This document shows positions 36,177-48,419 of a DNA stretch of 64,000 nt, in pieces. The stretch's first letter is position 1, and every line of letters begins with the position of its first letter. Made by a program: the position numbers and the translations under genes. The stretch is from Cyrtodaria siliqua (Eukaryota; Mollusca; Bivalvia; Adapedonta; Hiatellidae), in contig JAWPHD010010259.1 of the NCBI GenBank assembly GCA_037043455.1, positions 1-64,000 of the forward strand, in the 5' to 3' direction. The notes below the pieces were generated by a model. It worked only from the letters and a program-made list of their open reading frames with translations, was not told the origin of the DNA and made no database searches.

Positions 36177-36503
36177 GGGCGTAGCCGGCCTGAAATACAT
36201 ATAAAGGCCCGTCAAACAAGGGGGATACAGGAGGGTGGGGTGGGGGAGGCATGCTCCCACGACGTCTTTTTTGACTTAGCTATGTAGTGGTGCGTTTTGG
36301 CGTATATCTGACATTCTTTAAAATTGTGTAGTATTTGAAAAAATATTTTTTGGCAAATTTGATAATTAACATATGACAAACATGAATAACCTACACTGTA
36401 AAATCAAATAAGAAAAAAATGGCTTCAGTTTATATTCCTTTTTTTTTCATTTTTCAACTTGATGTTTAGGCCCGGGCCTATATGGCCTAATAGTAACTAC
36501 GCC
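36177..36503. mobile_element. MITE with GGCGTAG ends
   Basis: GGGCGTAGCC at the left and AACTACGCC at the right are inverted. The 327 bp interior has GGCC-rich subterminal words (CCGGCC, GGCCTATATGGCC) and no coding content. Confidence 0.55.
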
Positions 36504-36509
36504 GATGGG

Positions 36510-36665
36510 AGTAAAGGGTTCAATTGTCCGAATTAAAGCTTTAGACCGTACTAGTGACGTGATAGGTATCATCTTATATTACCACCTCAATAAGGCCGAG
36601 TCTGGTATTTTTTCACTGCTTTCATGTGTTCCCTTTTTCATCAATTATCTGTATACTCTGTATAT
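36510..36665 (-). repeat. Family A repeat, divergent subtype
   Basis: Word order as in family A (a CGTACTAGTGACGTGAT stretch, TTATATTACCAC, AATAAGGCCGAGTCTG). It is close to the copies at 63540-63680 and 63728-63870. Confidence 0.6.
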
Positions 36666-36962
36666 ACTGCATTTGGAAAAGCAAAGCAGAACCTTTTAAT
36701 TGCTATGTCTAATACGTTGAGACCTTTCTGAATTGTTTCTATTTCTGCACTATATTTATAAACGACACATATTTCTTCAGTTTTATAAATTTCAATTTAG
36801 TTTTGCAGTATTATATTATTTCTGCAATTTATGTAAACGGATATAGTCCATCTTATCTAAATTTCTGACACACATTACATGCATACATTCACATGATATA
36901 TATCTTGCAAAATCATGGAGCTCGTATATTTACTCGTTAAAATAAACGCAAGGTTATATTAA

Positions 36963-37085
36963 TAAATACTGAAAAGGAGATCCCTTGGAAGCAACAAACA
37001 CAAACAAGAGAGAAAAGTAGCAGGCTCGGTTTTATTGAGTCTGTTCATGAAAGGTAAAGATGCAACATCTCTCACGCCTCCTAGC
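36963..37085 (+). repeat. Dispersed repeat, family A
   Basis: ATACTGAAAAGGAGATCCCT, GGAAGCAACAAACACAAACA, GGCTCGGTTTTATTGAGTCT, TTCATGAAAGGTAA, CTCACGCCTCCTAGCA. Confidence 0.7.
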
Positions 37086-37089
37086 AACA

Positions 37090-38470
37090 ACACACAGCAA
37101 TCTTGATATGTATAAACCTCACGGCGTCCCGTTAGTTTTTAATATAACTTGCATACATTCTCGCCTTTATAGTATTAGATTTTGGTACAGGGTGCATAAA
37201 AGATGAGAATAATGCCAAGTGTTTATATCGTTTCAGATGTTCGATAAAAACATCATAGTTTGTTGTTTTCAATTTGCTTGAATAGACATAACTTTTATAG
37301 ACAAGGAAACAAATATTAATAATCGAATTTAAAACATATTCATGCTGTTTAAATCCAAACTACAACACGTGTAGTATGTTGGTTACACTACAATAGCATA
37401 CATATGGAATATTAAAAAAAATATATATGATGGGTACGACGGATATATGAAGATTTAGTAGCGTCACAATAGTCTTTGCCTAGCCTACACAAGCCGCATG
37501 AATTGATGTACGGAAAGCCGTATTGGTTTTCATTAATAACATCATTTGGTGATATGACCTATTGTAATAGGTGATATCAACAAATGGTGCTTATAAAGGC
37601 AATACGGCACCCCATAATGATGTTGTGTTCATAATGTTAAATTGTTCTCCTTCTGAACAGTAGGCATCTAAGTGTACGCTCGTAGACTCATAAAGTTGGT
37701 ATGAATCATAGTATGTGTCGTTTCCATGTATGTTAAATGGAAAAGTGTTATGATTAATCCCGTAATTTGATTCAACTGGCTATGTTATTGCTTTTCCCTT
37801 TCCCTGTGTCTTTCGATACAGCGTCTAACCGCTTATGTACATTTTCTACTGGTTTGTATACATGTTTTGACAAAGTATAAAGTATTAAAGTGCTATATAC
37901 GTTTTGAACTTTTTAAGAATCCATTCTTTTTACAAATCGATTTTAAAATGTTGCTTATAGAGAAACTGTGCAAAGAACTTTTTTAAAACATAATTATTTA
38001 ACTTATATATTATCGTTTAATGATATATTTATGAATGAAAACTATCTAAAATACAAAATAGTGACCATTGTCAATCAAAATCAACGTTGGTTAACAGACC
38101 GAAGGTTCAGTGCAAAACTACTGTATCTCCTTATTTATTCATATGTAGTTACAATAGTTTTGCGCTGTCCGCTCGAGACATCGTTGAGAATCATTGATTA
38201 TTCGTGGCGAAACCGATACCACTGTCGATGAGCAACCGTTACTGGTTTTCGTCGAGAATCCATTTGCGCTGATATCGAGTTTACATCCAGTGCTACTGGT
38301 AACATAAATTCAATTGAAGTTATACAAGGGATACTAGTTTAAAGTCGTGTTTTTTGTGGGCATACAATGTGTCAAATCTGAAGATTTAAAACTTACATAT
38401 TCACAGATCCGGCTCTGTGAATGATACATAAAGTGTTAACTTTTTGCATCCTGTTGACTTAATAGTGAAA
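37090..38470. other. Upstream region of SLC46-like copy 2
   Basis: Contains the unmapped promoter and 5' UTR of the transporter, if exon 1 carries the first coding base. No TATA box or initiator stands out, and no other gene is seen. Confidence 0.4.
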
Positions 38471-39554
38471 ATGGAGGATCTAACCGAAAAACAAACGTTA
38501 CCATCCTGGCGGATTGCGGTAATTTATCCTACAATGATACTATATGTGTCTGGAATGTCAATGGTGAATTATTCTGTAAACGAATACACACATTCAATTA
38601 TCAAAGAGGAAACGTTTCCCAACGCAACGTTTACGAATGTTACGGAGTGTCGAACGTCCAACCTCACATCGCAAGAATACACGGATTACGCCAACGTGCA
38701 AAAGATAACATCTAACTGGATAATATATTATGGTCTGGCTATCAGTATTCCATCGATCATCTTGAATACCGTTCTAACGTCATATACTGACGTGTATGGT
38801 AGACGGTATTTGTTCATTTACAGCATATTTGGCAGTGTGTTAAGTCTTGTATTGATCACAGTGGTCATACATTTCAAACTTGGCCTTTTCTATATTGTAA
38901 TAGCACACGGTATACAGGGTCTCAGTGGGTCCTTTTACTCATTTCTATCAGTCACATTTTCTTTCATGGCTGATACAACTAACACTGTAAGCCAACGACT
39001 GTTTGCAGTGACAGTTGTTGAAGCCTTTGTGCTGACGTTTTCCGTAGCTGGCGGGTTATCAAACGGTATTTTAGTTGATCATTTTGGATTCGTTGTTCCT
39101 ATGGTTGTTTGCTCTGGACTGTGTATACTGGCATTGTTAATTGTCATATTTTTTTTGCCGGAGTCGCATCAGTTGTCTAACAGAGCAACACCTACAACAT
39201 TAGTAAAAACCTTTGCAAGAACTATTAACTTTTATACTAGTAGCGAGTTCACAGGAAAGCGAATGAGCTTTATATTGTTGCTTACAGCGTTCTTTTTTAT
39301 CGAGTTGACTGTTAACAATCGTTCCACCATAGAGACATTATACTTACTCGGTATGCCGTTTTGCTGGAAACCAACGGAAATAGGTTATTTTACGTCACTG
39401 CGTTACGCTGCACAAGGAATATTTGGATTAGGGCTATTGAAACTATTTGGTAAATGTTTTACAAGTGAGCTTTTAGCAATACTAAGTTGCTTGGCAAACG
39501 CTGGTTCTTTTGTACAGGAAGCATTGGCGAAGACGGACATCGCTTTATTTCTAG
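38471..39554 (+). CDS. SLC46-like transporter copy 2, exon 1
   Basis: Encodes 361 residues plus one base of the next codon, ending at donor G|GTATAG (39555). ATG at 38471 is chosen because it sits in GAAAATGG, a good start context, and gives the usual family N-terminus; no upstream ATG lies in the same open frame. TM1 is about residues 13-35. A loop with three N-glycosylation sequons (N51, N56, N64) and a cysteine (C60) follows. DVYGRR (107-112) is the MFS motif A turn between TM2 and TM3, equivalent to the D-x-x-G-R-R of the proton-coupled folate transporter. More helices follow through about residue 350, with FMADTT at 165-170 as in SLC46 proteins. With exons 2-4 the protein would be ~466 residues, the size of SLC46A1. 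Substrate unknown. Confidence 0.92.
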
Positions 39555-39829
39555 GTATAGCATACTTTATCACATAACTTGCGGTGTGAGAGTGTAATAC
39601 AACCATGACAGACATATCATTAATACACTAAATTTATATACAGTTACATTAGGATGTGCTAGTATGGAGTTTTATGATAAATACGATCTCACATTAATGC
39701 CTATTTAATATTAAATTTATTCAACTCGTTGGGTAAACTTTACTTTGTAATACGTACTTGTTGGAGTGACTGTATTCTGTGAATGCTACTCTTCCTGTTG
39801 GACTTATAACCTGTACATTTAGCAGTTCA

Positions 39830-40430
39830 CGGAACAAAGAAGTATATGTAACCGTTCCCAGACTGTAAACGTGTATGTAACAGTTCACGTTATACATTTA
39901 AACGTATATGTACCACTTCACGGAATAAAGACGTATACCGGACTACACACGTTCATGTAACAGTTCACGTAAAATATATAGACGTATATGTACCACTTCA
40001 CGGAATAAAGACGTACATGTAACCGTTCCCGGACTATACACGTGTATGTAACAGTTCACGTAAAATATATAGACGTATATGTAACACTTCACGGAATAAA
40101 GACGTATATGTAACCGTTCCCGGATTATACACGTGTATGTATTAGTTATCGTTATATATATGGACGTATATGTTACACTTCATGGATTAAAGATGTATAT
40201 GTGTAACCGTTCCCGGACTATACACGTGTATGTAACAGTTCACGTAATATATATGGACGTATATGTTACACTTCATGGATTAAAGATGTATATGTAACCG
40301 TTCCCGGACTATACACGTGTATGTAACAGTTCACGTAATATATATGGACGTATATGTAACACTTCACGGAATAAAGACGTATATGTAACCGTTCACGGAC
40401 TATAAACATTTATGTAACAGTTCTCTAACA
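39830..40430. repeat. Minisatellite, ~30 bp unit in a ~90 bp higher-order repeat
   Basis: Three ~30 bp unit types alternate: GTATATGTAACACTTCACGG, GTATATGTAACCGTTCCCGG and GTGTATGTAACAGTTCACGT. They are repeated about six times. It lies in intron 1, in the same place as the shorter array at 88-300 in copy 1. Confidence 0.88.
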
Positions 40431-40459
40431 TTAAGTTACTCTTAGTTTTACTATTTCAG

Positions 40460-40543
40460 TCGCTGTTCCATCAAAATTTTCGTTCCTAACGATTCCGCTG
40501 ATAAGATGTTTGATGTCAACGTCGACATTAGCTGACAAACAAG
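40460..40543 (+). CDS. SLC46-like transporter copy 2, exon 2 (damaged donor)
   Basis: Same 84 bases and phase as 1474-1557 (acceptor CAG 40457-40459), encoding the late-helix IPLIRCLMS stretch. The donor differs: copy 1 reads ACAAG|GTAACG, but here the sequence is ACAAGTGGAACG, so no GT follows the exon's last base. The nearest GT is one base upstream (40543-40544) and would drop one base, shifting the frame of exon 3. Reading through meets TAA within about 50 bases. Either this copy yields a truncated protein, or it uses an unrecognised splice, or the assembly has an error here. Confidence 0.75.
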
Positions 40544-41768
40544 TGGAACGTTCATTAATACTGAATTTATTTCCTTTTGGAGAATAAACAATGATGTTCT
40601 CATATTTGAAAATGTTATTGTGTGTTTTAAAACTTAACTGTTTAATTTTAATTAAAAATAGTCTTCTTTATATCTTCATTTTGTGAAACTGAATCATTAA
40701 TTTATTATTTGTCTTTTGAAATTGTCAACCGTACATCTAACATGGTTTATAACTAACTACTCAATGTTATTACTACTAATGTTGATTGCTTATTGGGGTG
40801 GTCTGAAAAAAGCTATATAAACCTCTGACGTCATGTACGTCAACCGTTAAGACGTCATTTTAAACGCCAAAAAAACACGTTAACTGATGAGACGTCATTT
40901 TAAACGTCAGATGCAAAACAACAACGCAATAAAATGCGTTACTCCATTACGTGGTCCGAGTATTAACCTTCATATCCCATCTATCCCCTTCTCGAAGAAT
41001 CGAAACGGGGTTGGCTGGGGTATGAATTAAAACCTTAATTTCGGCTTAAACTGTCTGCATATTATGTAATAGGTAATTTTTTGCTGTAAAACATGTTATT
41101 GTCGAAATATTCGTTATACAATCCTGCTAATATAAGCTTTCCCATAGCTTAATGGAATTAAGGCGAGACCACGTAATGTTTTAAGCGACGCTACGTTCCA
41201 ACAACACATTTAAATAGGATGAAGCTGTAACTTCTTCTCATTTGATGTTGACATATAGGGGTAAACTGTAAGTTGTGAGAATGTGTTTGTATTTTGTGCA
41301 ATCTCTCGAAAAAATGTGTTTCATGATGCATAAAACTCCATGTTAGATCAGAAATAAAATATTTCCAACGGGATTATATTGTGCGAGATCAAAACCTGCT
41401 GTTTGGGACTTCAAACACATCGAAACCGCGGCCTTGCGGCCCTTGGTATCGATGAACTTCAAGTCCGACCCACCAGGTATTGATCTGGGACAATATAAAC
41501 TCGCTGGAAATATTTTACTTCTTAAATATTACTGAATTGTGTGTTCGAGATTAGAATATATAGTAAATTACTTGCATACTGCCTCTTTTAAAAGGTGGAA
41601 TACTTAATAATTTAAAACAAGTATTACCGGTAGGTGTGTTTTCACAGAAAACATCGATATGCTTAAAGTAGATATATTCCACTTTTAATGCTTGCTTGTA
41701 CGTGATTATAGAACAGTTTTCGAATAATGCCCCCAACATGTGCCTGAACATGATTTGTATATTTTCAG

Positions 41769-41925
41769 GTTCACTGTTTGCAGGTATAGCGACAGTTGAG
41801 ATAACAAGCGCCCTGGTGGCCACCGTTTCAGAAAGTTCCGTTTACGCTGCTACTGTGGCAGTATCTAACTCGTTCGTGTTCTTTGTTATGGCTGGATTTT
41901 GTTTAATAACCGCTTGCTTACTAAG
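41769..41925 (+). CDS. SLC46-like transporter copy 2, exon 3
   Basis: 157 bases between CAG (41766-41768) and donor GTATGA, encoding the last two transmembrane helices (GSLFAG, ATVEITSALVATV, FVFFVMAGFCLITACLL). It is nearly identical to 4014-4170, with the same phases. It is intact in itself, but correct joining from exon 2 is doubtful because of the lost donor there. Confidence 0.87.
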
Positions 41926-42399
41926 GTATGATCTAATTCAAGCAGCACACGTAGCACTGTAATACTAATTGGTACTTATAATATATACACATTTACTATT
42001 TAAAGCATTAGGGGACCGGATATTATTATACTTGTTTTACTGTATGTTAAACATTATTATAATCGACAATTTTATGGATTTAGGTAGATTAGTCTAGAGG
42101 CCACTTTAGCCTATCTTAAGTTCAACATTTTACGAAGAGCAAAGTGTTTGGTATCATTGGAAAGGTTACATTCTAGCCTTTTTAATGGTACCCGTGTTCA
42201 GCCATGATTTTGCACGTGATGAGAAAAAATCGAGGTCAAATGTCATGAGCCTTTTTCACGTTTTTTCCATAGGCCAGGAGGTTGGTCGGTACCATCTCTG
42301 GTGGCAAATTCTAGTGAGTTTTTTGAAATCTATGATTCCTAACACAATATATTCACCCTGATAGACTTCTGAGAGCGACAGCTTATGCCCTGATTGGGG

Positions 42400-42910
42400 A
42401 AAAACAGTTAAAAATTAAACAAATATCGCTGAAAACTGGAGATTATTTAAAACAAATCATTTGATGCCTTTTAAAGCATGTTCATGATATTAAATTATTC
42501 TAAATACTTTATCTTATAGTAAAAAGGTTTGTAGAGATTGCTTTATTTTTACTACAATATTTTGGGCGAAAACTGGATTTTTATCAAAAAATCAATAAAA
42601 ACTGGATTAATTTTATATATAAAAAAAAGTAGACTGCTGTATTTATGAAACATCTTTTGGTTTTGATATTAAATATAAAGAATCTTCTTACACTTTCCAC
42701 CAGTTATCTTGTAGGATCTTTATTTCGAACACAATTTTGTGTCAAAATTTCCAACGATAACTAATATTGCTGAAAACTGAAGATCATTTTGCAAAAATTA
42801 TAATATGGTATTTAATGAAGGATGATTTTATCAAAAATTTGTTTCAAAGTATTTGGCTTACAATAACTTCTGTGGAAAAATCGCCGAAAACTGGATTCTT
42901 TCCGGAGGAA
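42400..42910. repeat. Degenerate repeat inside the 4.65 kb element
   Basis: GCTGAAAACTGGAG-like words recur with A/T-rich spacers at about 42428, 42554, 42770 and 42882. Irregular spacing suggests an old tandem array. Confidence 0.45.
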
Positions 42911-43726
42911 AAAACACATACTAAATAGAATTCAATATATATGTTATGCGCAAAATTAGAATATGGACAATTCGGAATTGCTCTGCGCAAAGTAAGAATT
43001 TTAAAATGCACGGCATTATCGGAATTCTCAAAATGAGCGGTTCAATTCCGGAATCGTCCGTGCGCAGAGTAGGAATTTGGACAAAGTAGGATTATGTTGA
43101 TTCTAGTTGTTAATTATAATACTGACGGCAAATGCCTTCATTAATGCTGGAAGAACTTGTGGCTCAAACCTAAAATAAAAGCAATAACGTATGTTGAAAG
43201 AGCAAGTATACGCGTGATGCAACGTTTGTTTATCTCCTCATGTTCTATCAAATGTATATTAATATCCATCATTTATTAAGTATCATTCAAATATGCAAAT
43301 GTCATTACTAGAAATGCCATAAACTTGTAATTTATTCTCAAATGGTCTGTGTAAATGATCGCTTTTAGAACATTTGGCAGATGGACAGGTGTTCTGGGCA
43401 ATAGTACAATTTGACATTAAATATATTTATGTACCTTATCGGTATTTTGCTTTAATAAATATGATTAAAACTTGCAAATGTAATTAGTAGTAGTAGTGGC
43501 ATAACACCAAATGCATTTATTGAGCAACTGGTGTGTTTGTTATTTGACAGATGTTCAATATTTGACTTATTTTGCATTTACAAGTACATACGAAGGAATC
43601 AGGGTCCAATGTTTTTTTATAAAGAATCATAGGAAACTCTCTAAAGTATATTATATATGAAATGCCCAATTTGACCCGTTATTAGAAATATTATTTTCTG
43701 CGTTGCGTTTTTTTGTGTTTTTTTTT

Positions 43727-43830
43727 AGCCAGATTGCGTAGCAATTCCAGGCTGATAGTTTGGCGATTTCCGTCAGTCCTTCCTAATACCTGCCTGTCTG
43801 TCTGTATGTCCGTCCGTCCGTCCATATGTT
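43727..43830 (+). repeat. Hairpin plus (GTCC)n module (family H4)
   Basis: AGCC...GGCT outer stem and ATTGC-GTA-GCAAT inner stem (43727-43753), followed by CTGTCTGTCTG and GTCCGTCCGTCC. It is nested in the 4.65 kb element. The downstream text (TGAAAAACCAAGTGTCCG and following) has no tandem copies. Confidence 0.65.
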
Positions 43831-45141
43831 CGTCTACACGTTTTGGTTAAAGTTTTTGTTTTTCCTCATTTCTGAAAAACCAAGTGTCCGAAAGTCTTGA
43901 AACTGGACACACATGTTCGTTGTCATTACACACTGGGATATGACAAGAACCATAATTCCATGTATTTCACTTGAATTATCCCGCTCCCCCGTTATACTTT
44001 TTACTTAGAATTTTCAGTTAAAATGGTGAATTTGCAATCCGGCGTTTGCACCACTGTTGGCGCTTCACTTGTTTATATATTCTTAGCCATAATGTATCCT
44101 TATTTCAATAATACAAGTCCGCGCTTTACGAATTGTTTGAGGGCTTCACATTTTTTTCTCAATAATTTAGTTAATGTTAATCATTTACCAAACAGAGCAG
44201 TTTCGGAATCGTCTATATTCTCACATTGCGTATATCAAATACACTAAACAAAATTCCTAATTACTCACTTTTGTATCTTAACTAATTTTCTTATTTTAAA
44301 TAAATCTTAGAATAGTTGTGTGCTAAGTATGATGTTTTGAACAATAGTTTGTAAACTATTTGTTGTTTGTTTGAATTGTTACATATTTTGAGAGTTACCC
44401 TGCTTTTATATGAAAACATGAAATGTGATGATAAAACACATAACAGGAATCGAAGCCCGCTTATTAGGATATAAACTTCTTAAAACAATGGTAGGAAATA
44501 ATATTATAAAAAAACATTTGACCCATTTACTGTAGATGTTCCTCTATATTAAAATGAAACCTGATTAATCCTAAATCACCTCCTTTAGACTGAATATCAT
44601 TTTTGAAATTCAAATAACTATAAATCAGCGTTAACATTAAATATTTCCAAAATGCCCTTTTGCAAACAAATATGTAGTGGTTAGGTTAGTAAAACACGAT
44701 GTCAAAATCATTTTAGTTGGCATATTTAGAATTCGGAACATCGGAAGCTGCACTAATTCGAAGTATTTAACAAAATCTAAAACAAAAATTTAAAGTTTGC
44801 TTCAATGACATTGGGACAAGTGCAGTTAGAACATGTGGTTGTAAAGTATTGCCTGGAGTGCGTGTGTTTGGGTGTGATAATGCATTTGATCGAAGTGGGA
44901 TTGACTGTAATCAAAATGGAACCAGTATAACAATAATTATTTCAGAAGTTAGTTAAGGAATGGACACTGACACTGACAACAGAAACTGTTGAAAAAACAT
45001 TAGAAGAGTTCGCTTGTCAAATGTATGGTTCAAAGGTATGTCAGACAACTGATGTAAATGAATATAGGGGCCAACTATGTTGTGCAATGGGAGGAGACAT
45101 TGACATTGACATTGACACAGATACCACACTGTAAGACTTGT

Positions 45142-45414
45142 TTAAAGGAACATGGCAACTTTGACTTGCTTAAACACATAATTATGAACTATTAAAATAG
45201 TGCAGAAGAAATTGTTTTTGTACATTACTAACTGTTAATTGTATTACACCAATAATATATTAAACCTATGGTAGAAGGATGAAGACAAACTGAAAATTCA
45301 ATTTTTTATTTAATTATATGTAAGCATATAATTTGAAATGATATTAGATTAATAATAAATCGAGATGCTTTTAATACCTGATAATACCTTCAAGATTGCC
45401 GTTTGTCACTTTAA
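45142..45414. mobile_element. TTAA-flanked MITE, diverged
   Basis: Body 45146-45410 with ends AGGAACATGGCAACTTTGA and AGTGACAAACGGCAATCTTGA (inverted), flanked by TTAA. It is the same family as 30080-30372 and is nested inside the 4.65 kb element. Confidence 0.65.
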
Positions 45415-45699
45415 CAAATCATATTAACGATTGTCAAGCTACTGTCTGGATAATATGCTTGGACGCCACACAGGATATTAAATCTCTCACAAGTATGTTA
45501 TGGGTGGAAACAAACTGAAGATGGCGAATTCGAAATATATCGGATGGATAGTCCTGCAGCTTATGATGCCGTTTCAGATTTTCGTTCTTGCATGCACACA
45601 TGACAATGTAAGCTACCGAGTTGTGATTGCTTAGCAAATGGCATGATGTGTACAGTCACGTGCAAACACATTACATGTCCGGATAGACAGCAAATGGGC

Positions 45700-46740
45700 G
45701 GACGGACGGCGGATTGGCGGACGGACGGACTACGAACGAAGAACTATCTTCGTGTATTAGCTTACCTCTAAGCCTTTCACTTATTTTAACGTATGACCTA
45801 AAGATGCTTCACGCATAAACAAAATAACAATGGTTTTCAAAAATGTACATTTAGTTTTTTAATTAAATATTCTGGAAAGGACCCTGACCTTTGACCTCGA
45901 TTTACCCCTGTCACATACAACATCAGGGCAGAACACGGGTACCACGACAACTATTACCATTTCGAGCTTCTCGCAAAATGTTAAAGTCGACTCACATTTC
46001 ATTGAGTGGCTATTCGACGTACTCCCGGACAGACGGCTGATGGCGGATGCACGGTGGATGGGCGGACGGACGGACGGACGAAGACCTATCACCGTATATC
46101 AGCTCACCTCTGAGCCTTTTACTTATGTTAGCTTATGTCCGAAATATCCTTTGTGCATTAACAAAATAATAATGGCTTTCAAAAGTGTACATTCAAGTTT
46201 TGCAATAAATATTCTTAAAAAGGGTCATGACCTTTGACCTCAATTTACCCTGTCACATACAAAATCAGGGCAGAACACGGGTATCACGAAGAAAGTAATA
46301 TATTACCCTTTCGAGTGATACCTGTCTCTATGCTCCTCACAAAATGTTGAACTCGATTCAAAATTAATTGAGTAGCTACTAGACGTTCTTCCGCTGAGAC
46401 GGCGGATGGGCGGACTGAAGACTGATGGGAGGACGGACGGACGAACGAACGGACGAAGGCTTATCACCGTATATCAGCTCACCTGTAATCATTTTACTTA
46501 TGTTTGCTTATGACCGAAATATGCTTCGTGCATAAACAAAATAATAATGGTTTCAAAAATTAAATATTCTGAAAAAGGTTCATGAACTTTGACCTGAGTT
46601 TACCCCTGTCACATACAATATCAGAGCTGAACACGGGTACCACGACAAAGGCAAGATATAACTCTTTCGATTGATGCCTGACTCTATCATCCTCGCAAAA
46701 TATTGAACTCGACTCAAAAATCATGGAATTGCCTCTAGAC
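45700..46740. repeat. Three tandem ~345 bp units at the right end of the 4.65 kb element
   Basis: Each unit has a (GGAC)n tract, a CTCAC/GTGAG-type hairpin, GACCTTTGACCTC or a variant, CCTGTCACATACAA, GCAGAACACGGGTA and CTCGCAAAAT. The last unit doubles as the terminal inverted repeat, so the end sequence itself has been triplicated. Confidence 0.8.
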
Positions 46741-47421
46741 TAGATTATAATAATATTTTAAGAGAATCTCTGCATTCACATGAAATCTTCCTGTCTCAAC
46801 TATTATAAAAGGCAGATGTCATCAAAGCATTAAATAAACCCTCTCGGTATCTGGATGGTATATTAAATATTGACAACCCTTTCGTTTCTTCTATGGTAAA
46901 TAATAAATACCCTAAAGGTCTTCGGCTATACACTATTCTTGAATGATTGAACAAATGATTGTTATGTAGAAAAACTAACGAGATATCGCGATTTTTAGAC
47001 AAAAATTGTATTATCGTAAATCTGATATTTTTGTAGAATATACAATTAATTTAAGAACTCTTCTGCGACAAGGTCTATCACAACCAGACTTCTGTGGTGA
47101 GGTGATTTACAAACTGTGTAAGATCCTCAGTCATGAACACTGTCATACAACCTTTATTAAACTTGTTAACTGTCCTTTTTTTACCTTCGAATCTATTTCA
47201 TTGTTTCTTAGCGTTTGCGGAGAATACGGTCCGACATACTGGCCCTAGACTGGCTAAGTCCTTGTGCTTGTAAATATTTATACTATTTGAGACAACTCAA
47301 GCTATCATCAAATAAAATAGACTGCATTAAGGTCCCTTTGAATTACTAGCTTCAAACATCATGAACATAAGTGGTTGAGAGCTATTTAAATGTTTGTATT
47401 TTAAGATTTTATTTGTTGCAG

Positions 47422-47494
47422 CATTGACGCATGTACGAAGAGAAAACACTCACCAGAACGGATGGAATACGAAGTAATAGAAGAAGTAAGCTGA
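47422..47494 (+). CDS. SLC46-like transporter copy 2, terminal exon 4
   Basis: Acceptor TTGCAG ends at 47421. It encodes IDACTKRKHSPERMEYEV and a short acidic end (IEEVS), then TGA at 47492-47494. It is the cytoplasmic tail of the transporter. Intron 3 here is ~5.5 kb because of the inserted element, against ~1.6 kb in copy 1. Confidence 0.85.
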
Positions 47495-48419
47495 TATAAT
47501 CATAAACGAGTCAAAGAGGAAGAAACAGACAACCTAAGCAGTCGTATAAATGGCAACGGCAATACAATATACTGGTCACATGCACACATTACTGTTATTT
47601 TGATAATCAGGTCATGGGTTATCTGTTTTGGTCGTATACATATCCTCGAACGATTACAGAAGACCGAGTTTCATATACATGTAGTTTGAAAACAGTTTCA
47701 TATCAACCATTCAATGAGGATAAAGAGATCTTATGAATATAGAACAATATACTATATAACACAGCGTTTACCAGTTAGCAACAGTTTGCGTATGGACTGA
47801 AAAGAAGCTGAAACACCATGTCAGTAATGTGCGTTATATTTTACTGAATGTATGTTTTGGATAATATACATATCACCAAATAGTCCACATTCCGCATATC
47901 TATGTGTGTGTTATTTTTATAATAAAACGTTCACAAAACAGTCCAAGAAATGTCTTATATGCAAATATTGACCACACTGCGAATGTCATTACTGTGTCTG
48001 GCCCAGAGGCCGTGTCTTACACACATGGAAATGGATTCTATTGGTGAAAGATAATTAATAATCGCAAATAATAACTAACTCCAAACACAAAACTAAATAA
48101 GAGTGACTTTTAGTCCTGACATAAATAAATGTTGATTCATATATGTGTTTTCCTTACTTCCGTACAATGTCATAATGTCGTTAACTAACGATATGCCCGA
48201 AAAGGTACACCTATAACCCTGACACTTTTCAACAAATAATTTCTATGTTAAGAAAACAAACCTTGTTCATTTTGGGGTCGGTAGGTCTGTAAGCATTAAA
48301 CCTACAATCTTGAAATATTACAAAAATATCACAGTAATCTGTCCACGAAGAACGTTTTTCGGTTTTCATGTTGCTTATATTAATTCATGTTGTAGGTTAT
48401 GTACAGCTGCGTTCCTACT
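47495..48419 (+). other. 3' UTR and flank of copy 2
   Basis: Aligns with 5825-6750 with small indels. No gene. Confidence 0.5.
47921..47926 (+). promoter_or_regulatory. Candidate poly(A) signal, copy 2
   Basis: AATAAA in the same context as 6257-6262 of copy 1, about 430 bp after the stop. Confidence 0.35.

Larger units (their letters stand above)
42085..46747. mobile_element. 4.65 kb non-coding DNA element in intron 3 of copy 2
   Basis: The element is 42092-46740, flanked by TAGATTA on both sides (42085-42091 and 46741-46747). Copy 1 has a single TAGATTA at 4332-4338. The ends are GTCTAGAGGC and GCCTCTAGAC. Inverted similarity continues imperfectly for ~180 bp inward, including TGGTACCCGTGTTCAGC at both ends and GGTCAAA...TCATGA...CCTTTTTCA. 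No transposase is seen. The long imperfect inverted ends suggest a MULE-like or unknown superfamily; a 7 bp target duplication is unusual for that group. Confidence 0.85.

Noticed and set aside
38444..38470. Longer N-terminus for the SLC46-like exon 1
   Set aside because: The upstream start would be TTG; ATG at 38471 has a good context and fits the family N-terminus.
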